Shown here one piece after another: positions 60,981 to 64,000 of a stretch of DNA of 64,000 nucleotides (positions are counted from its first letter, which is position 1; each line of letters starts with the position of its first letter). The stretch is from Candidatus Kouleothrix ribensis (GTDB lineage Bacteria > Chloroflexota > Chloroflexia > Chloroflexales > Roseiflexaceae), in the NCBI GenBank assembly GCA_016722075.1, contig JADKGW010000001.1, forward strand, positions 4,154,001 to 4,218,000. The letters run 5' to 3'. Made by a program: the position numbers and the translations under genes. The notes under the pieces are model-generated. The model was given only the letters and a program-made list of their open reading frames with translations, made no database searches and was not told the origin of the DNA.

Positions 60981-61676
60981 ATGCTCACCTACGAGAATTT
61001 TGTGGCGGTGCTGCTCACGGCGATCGAACAGACCGAGCTCAATATTGCCTACACCCAGGAGCTGCTCGACACACATGCGCTGGGCCGAAGCCTGAGCATT
61101 ACATGCCTGCCGCGCGGCATCGAGGACGATCGGGCGCCCGAGGAGCCGCCGCTACGCGCCGTGATCTCGTTCCGCTGGTCGCCTGAGTTTACCGTGTTTT
61201 CGCTGCGCGGCGGCCTGCCCGATAGCTTCGACGGCATTGTCGACGAGCGCATCCTGGCGACGCCGGCCGGCGTGGGGCTCGAGATCGAAGTGACCTATAC
61301 GCTGCCGCTGGTCGCCGACCCACTTGGCGATTTTGCGACGCTGCCCCAGGTGGCCAGCGCCGTCCACGAGCTATACACCAGCGCGGTGCCGCATAGCGAA
61401 AATCCCATCCGCGTCGATCTAGGTCTCTCGTTCTTCCCATCCCAGGGGCCACGCGTCAAGGCCATGACGATGCACCAGCTCTGGCCACTCGGCGACGCGC
61501 TGTTCGACGCCGATCTGCTGGCCGAGATCTTCGAGGATCTGTGCAGCGAGCTGCGCGATGTGCTCGATGCCCTGGCCGAGGTGTATCTCCACGAGCCGCG
61601 CGAGGGCCAGCCCTCGCCGCACGAGGCCGACGATCTGCTCGAAGAGCGCCGCTACCTCAAGCCGCCGACGGCATAA
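60981..61676 (+). CDS. Unknown protein upstream of the McrB-like gene
   Basis: A 231-residue soluble protein, mixed alpha/beta with an acidic, helical C-terminus (about 165-231). No domain is recognised. The sequence has a beta-rich middle (RAVISFRWSPEFTVFSLRG, GLEIEVTYTLPLV). It could be a partner of the McrB-like gene 177 bases downstream on the same strand, but there is no known signature to support that. I chose the ATG at 60981; an ATG at 60972 is also possible. Confidence 0.5.
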   Translation: MLTYENFVAVLLTAIEQTELNIAYTQELLDTHALGRSLSITCLPRGIEDDRAPEEPPLRAVISFRWSPEFTVFSLRGGLPDSFDGIVDERILATPAGVGLEIEVTYTLPLVADPLGDFATLPQVASAVHELYTSAVPHSENPIRVDLGLSFFPSQGPRVKAMTMHQLWPLGDALFDADLLAEIFEDLCSELRDVLDALAEVYLHEPREGQPSPHEADDLLEERRYLKPPTA

Positions 61677-61853
61677 GCTGCCTGAAACGCCTGCGACCAC
61701 CAGGCCTCGAAGCCACCAGGTCTATCGCCTGGCCGGCAGCGGCGTGTGGGCCGGCTGTGGCACGCACAGTACCCGCGCGCAACCATCGAATTTCTGCGCG
61801 CCGCATGGCCGGCGCCGTGCTCCCTACGATCACGCCAGAAAGCGTAACCTGCT

Positions 61854-63644
61854 ATGCCAGCGGCCGATGCGCCACAATTTGCCGGCTTCAGCGCCGACTT
61901 GCTGGCCACCCTGGCCGAGCCAGGTGTCGGCGAGCGCTGGGCCGCCGTGCAGGCCCGGCTGCACCCGGCGCTGCTCGCGCTGAGCGAGCAGCTGCGCGCG
62001 GCCGGATTACTGCGCTACCCACGGGCCTGGCCGCTCTACGAGGTGAGCTTCCGCAGCCTGCGCTATATCAACCGTGGGCCAAACCAGCGCGCGCCGATCG
62101 ACGAGTATCACTTCGCGCTCGACCGGCCGCCGCGCGGCTGTGGTATCGCCGTGTCGGTGAGCGGCGCCGAGCAGCAGATCGTGGTGGCGCTACAGATCAG
62201 CGCGCGTGCCCGCAAAGACGACCTGCGGCGGGTGTGGGAGGCCGGCCGCGCGGTGTGGCTGCCCCTGATCGAGCGCGTGAGCGAGGTGCGCTTCGCCGAG
62301 CGCAAAGAGGCTGCCAGGCCGGCAAGCGAGCCGGCAGGCGCCCAGCCGCCTGGCCAGCTGGCCACTTTGTCGGACACATGGATGGATCGTTACCTGGCGC
62401 TGCGCGGCTCGAGCTACCTGCTGCTCGGCTTCGCCTATAGCTGGGGCGACGCACAGGTAGCGCGGCCCGAGTTCGCCCAGCAGATCATCGACGATGTGCT
62501 GGCGCTGTTCCCGCTCAACGAGGCGATCATGGAGCAGGCCGAGGAGCGCGACCCCGAGGGCGCAGCGCTGCTGCGCGAGAGGCGCGCCAGCAGCTATGCG
62601 GCGCTCGTGCTCCCGCCGATCGAGACGATCGTCGAGCGCATCCACGCGCGCGGCTTTGCAATTGCCGACGCGCTGATCCGGGCCTACCACGTGGCGTTAC
62701 AGACCAAACCGCTCGTGATTCTGCCCGGCATCTCGGGCACCGGCAAGACGCGCCTGACGCGCCTGTATGCCGACGCGGTGCTGGCCGACGCGCTCGCGCC
62801 CGGCCGCACGAACGACCACTATCTACTGGTGGCGGTACAGCCCGACTGGCACAACGCACGCGATCTGCTGGGCTACTACAACGCCCTGACGAACAAGTTC
62901 CATCCTACGCCGTTCATGCGCTTCCTCCAGCGCGCCGCCGCCGACCCAGCCACACCCTACTTTGTCTGCCTCGACGAGCTCAACCTGGCCCGGCCCGAGT
63001 ACTACCTGGCGCCGATCCTCTCGGCGCTTGAGACTGAGGATCACCTGCTCGACCTGGGCGTACCCGCTGCGAGCGTCGAGAGTGTCACCGGCGAGCTGCT
63101 GCCCAACCCCTTCCGCCTACCGCTGAACGTGCGGCTTACCGGCACCGTGAATGTCGACGAAAGCACTCACCCGCTGTCGGATAAGCTGCTCGACCGCGCG
63201 AATGTGATCGAGCTGACTGATGTCGACCTGGCGGCATTTCGGCAGGCCTATCGCGAGCCGGTCGACGAGCTGGCCTGGCAGACGATCGTGCAGGTGCATG
63301 CGATCGTCGCGCGCGCCGGGCAGCCGTTCGGCTACCGCACGCTGGCCGAGATGCTACGCTACATCGAGCAGGCGCGCGGCGTGCTGGCGCCGGCCCAGGC
63401 GCTCGACCAGCAGATCAAGCAGAAGATTCTGCCAAAGCTGCGCGGCGACGACACGCCACGCCTGCGCCGTGCGTTGGCCGCGCTGCTCGAGCTGCTGCTG
63501 GGCCAGCCGCAATCGGTATGGGGGAAGGCCGCGCAGGTGCAGCCCGCGCTGGTTGCCGAAGCACCATTCCCCGACTCGGCCGAAAAAGTGCGGCGCATGC
63601 TCGAGCGGCTCGAGGCCGAGGGCTTCACCGATTTCTATGGCTAG
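61854..63644 (+). CDS. McrB-like AAA+ GTPase/ATPase
   Basis: A 596-residue protein. The N-terminal region (about 1-150) has a beta-rich domain followed by a helical linker with charged low-complexity residues (150-180); its function is not recognised. The AAA+ module has Walker A GISGTGKTRLTRLYAD (near 291), the McrB-type Walker B FVCLDELNLARPEYYL (near 372), and the sensor-like GTVNVDESTHPLSDKLLDRAN (near 425). These are hallmarks of the McrB/AAA_5 family that powers modification-dependent restriction. No McrC-type nuclease gene follows within the window. Alternatively it is part of a different AAA+ defence or remodelling system. Confidence 0.75.
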   Translation: MPAADAPQFAGFSADLLATLAEPGVGERWAAVQARLHPALLALSEQLRAAGLLRYPRAWPLYEVSFRSLRYINRGPNQRAPIDEYHFALDRPPRGCGIAVSVSGAEQQIVVALQISARARKDDLRRVWEAGRAVWLPLIERVSEVRFAERKEAARPASEPAGAQPPGQLATLSDTWMDRYLALRGSSYLLLGFAYSWGDAQVARPEFAQQIIDDVLALFPLNEAIMEQAEERDPEGAALLRERRASSYAALVLPPIETIVERIHARGFAIADALIRAYHVALQTKPLVILPGISGTGKTRLTRLYADAVLADALAPGRTNDHYLLVAVQPDWHNARDLLGYYNALTNKFHPTPFMRFLQRAAADPATPYFVCLDELNLARPEYYLAPILSALETEDHLLDLGVPAASVESVTGELLPNPFRLPLNVRLTGTVNVDESTHPLSDKLLDRANVIELTDVDLAAFRQAYREPVDELAWQTIVQVHAIVARAGQPFGYRTLAEMLRYIEQARGVLAPAQALDQQIKQKILPKLRGDDTPRLRRALAALLELLLGQPQSVWGKAAQVQPALVAEAPFPDSAEKVRRMLERLEAEGFTDFYG

Positions 63645-63831
63645 ATCACTACCGATCGCAGGTGTGCAGGCGCGTCGTTGCGCATCCCAATGCGACTCTT
63701 CTGCTTGCGGCAGCCTGCCCTGGCTGCGAACTATTACGCCATGCTAGTGCGGCTTTCCAGAAATTCGTTGCAGGTTGCACGATCGTCTGGGACTACCGAC
63801 TGCAGACTGCTGGCTAACCAGAAGCGGATTG
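63645..63831. other. Intergenic region after the McrB-like gene
   Basis: No gene, repeat or clear terminator is visible. The stretch is somewhat less GC-rich than its neighbours. Confidence 0.4.
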
Positions 63832-64000
63832 CTACCGGCCCGTACTCGTGCGGCGTGCCAGCCCGCGCTGGCGGTATACCTCGGCGGCCTCGCGCACGAG
63901 CGCGGCGCAGGTAGGGGCCGCATAGGTATGCTCGAGTGTATCGGCCAGCTGTGCCAGCTCGGCCTGGCTGGCGCGGCCAGGGCGCAGCATGTCGTACATG
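63832..64000 (-). CDS. Fragment of a gene running off the right edge
   Basis: The last 55 codons of a - strand gene are present, ending in TAG at 63832-63834. The fragment reads as helical and charged (QAELAQLADTLEHTYAAPTC followed by a basic tail ending ARRTSTGR). An ATG at 63999 is in frame but need not be the start. The family is not recognised. Confidence 0.5.
   Translation of the reverse strand, partial: MYDMLRPGRASQAELAQLADTLEHTYAAPTCAALVREAAEVYRQRGLARRTSTGR

Overview
The window is about 64 kb of GC-rich bacterial DNA. Several features point to Chloroflexota, probably class Chloroflexia near Roseiflexaceae/Kouleothrix: a DUF6483 protein, a DUF6916 protein, a DUF6544 protein, a large LuxR/MalT-type regulator, DUF11/SdrD-type surface proteins, C25 peptidase and PAS-STAS genes, many GC-rich hairpin repeats, and codon use strongly biased to G/C at third positions. 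This assignment is inference from gene content; no rRNA, tRNA or CRISPR array is visible.

Layout. (1) 1-5455: the end of a CorA transporter gene, a GNAT, DUF6483 and DinB-like genes and a zinc-ribbon gene on the + strand, then YceI and a small helical protein on the - strand. The small protein has an attenuator-like leader. An AT-rich, gene-poor stretch follows, with a nested inverted-repeat element. (2) 5456-30188: fourteen consecutive - strand genes with short gaps or overlaps, read from high to low coordinates: a 1947-aa DUF11/SdrD surface protein, a second DUF11 membrane protein, a PPC/SH3 exported protein, a propeller lipoprotein, an NlpC/P60 lipoprotein, a repeat-bearing membrane protein, VirB6/TrbL-like, a bitopic membrane protein, a VirB2/TrbC-like pilin candidate, PrgI/VirB3-like, VirB4, a Cys-cluster protein, a VirD4/TraG-like coupling ATPase and a possible OB-fold protein. 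This is a type IV secretion-like machine co-encoded with its surface layer; no relaxase or integrase is visible. (3) 30250-36419: a vanadium-haloperoxidase/PAP2 lipoprotein, a CAP protein, a gingipain-like C25 peptidase and small unknown genes. (4) 36554-41129: housekeeping and metabolic genes (PLP decarboxylase, GNAT, DUF6916, aldo/keto reductase, RidA, zinc-ribbon). (5) 41251-42386: a hairpin-rich array with seven 52-bp tandem units and a 195-bp direct duplication. (6) 42507-50750: GT39-like glycosyltransferase, a PqqD-M50-cNMP-binding fusion, HD hydrolase, MsrA and a DedA-type membrane protein. (7) 51178-64000: a LuxR/MalT regulator, a Tat-exported nitroreductase-like protein, a DUF6544/CPBP protease operon, a four-PAS STAS protein, an alpha/beta hydrolase, an unknown gene, an orphan McrB-like AAA+ protein and the end of a - strand gene.

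How the genes may work together. The 25-kb block in region 2 is the most coherent system: motor ATPases, channel, pilin candidate, lytic transglycosylase-like or peptidase function and large adhesin-like proteins in one transcription direction. Without a visible relaxase it may be a fixed protein- or DNA-handling surface machine rather than a mobile element. That interpretation is inference.
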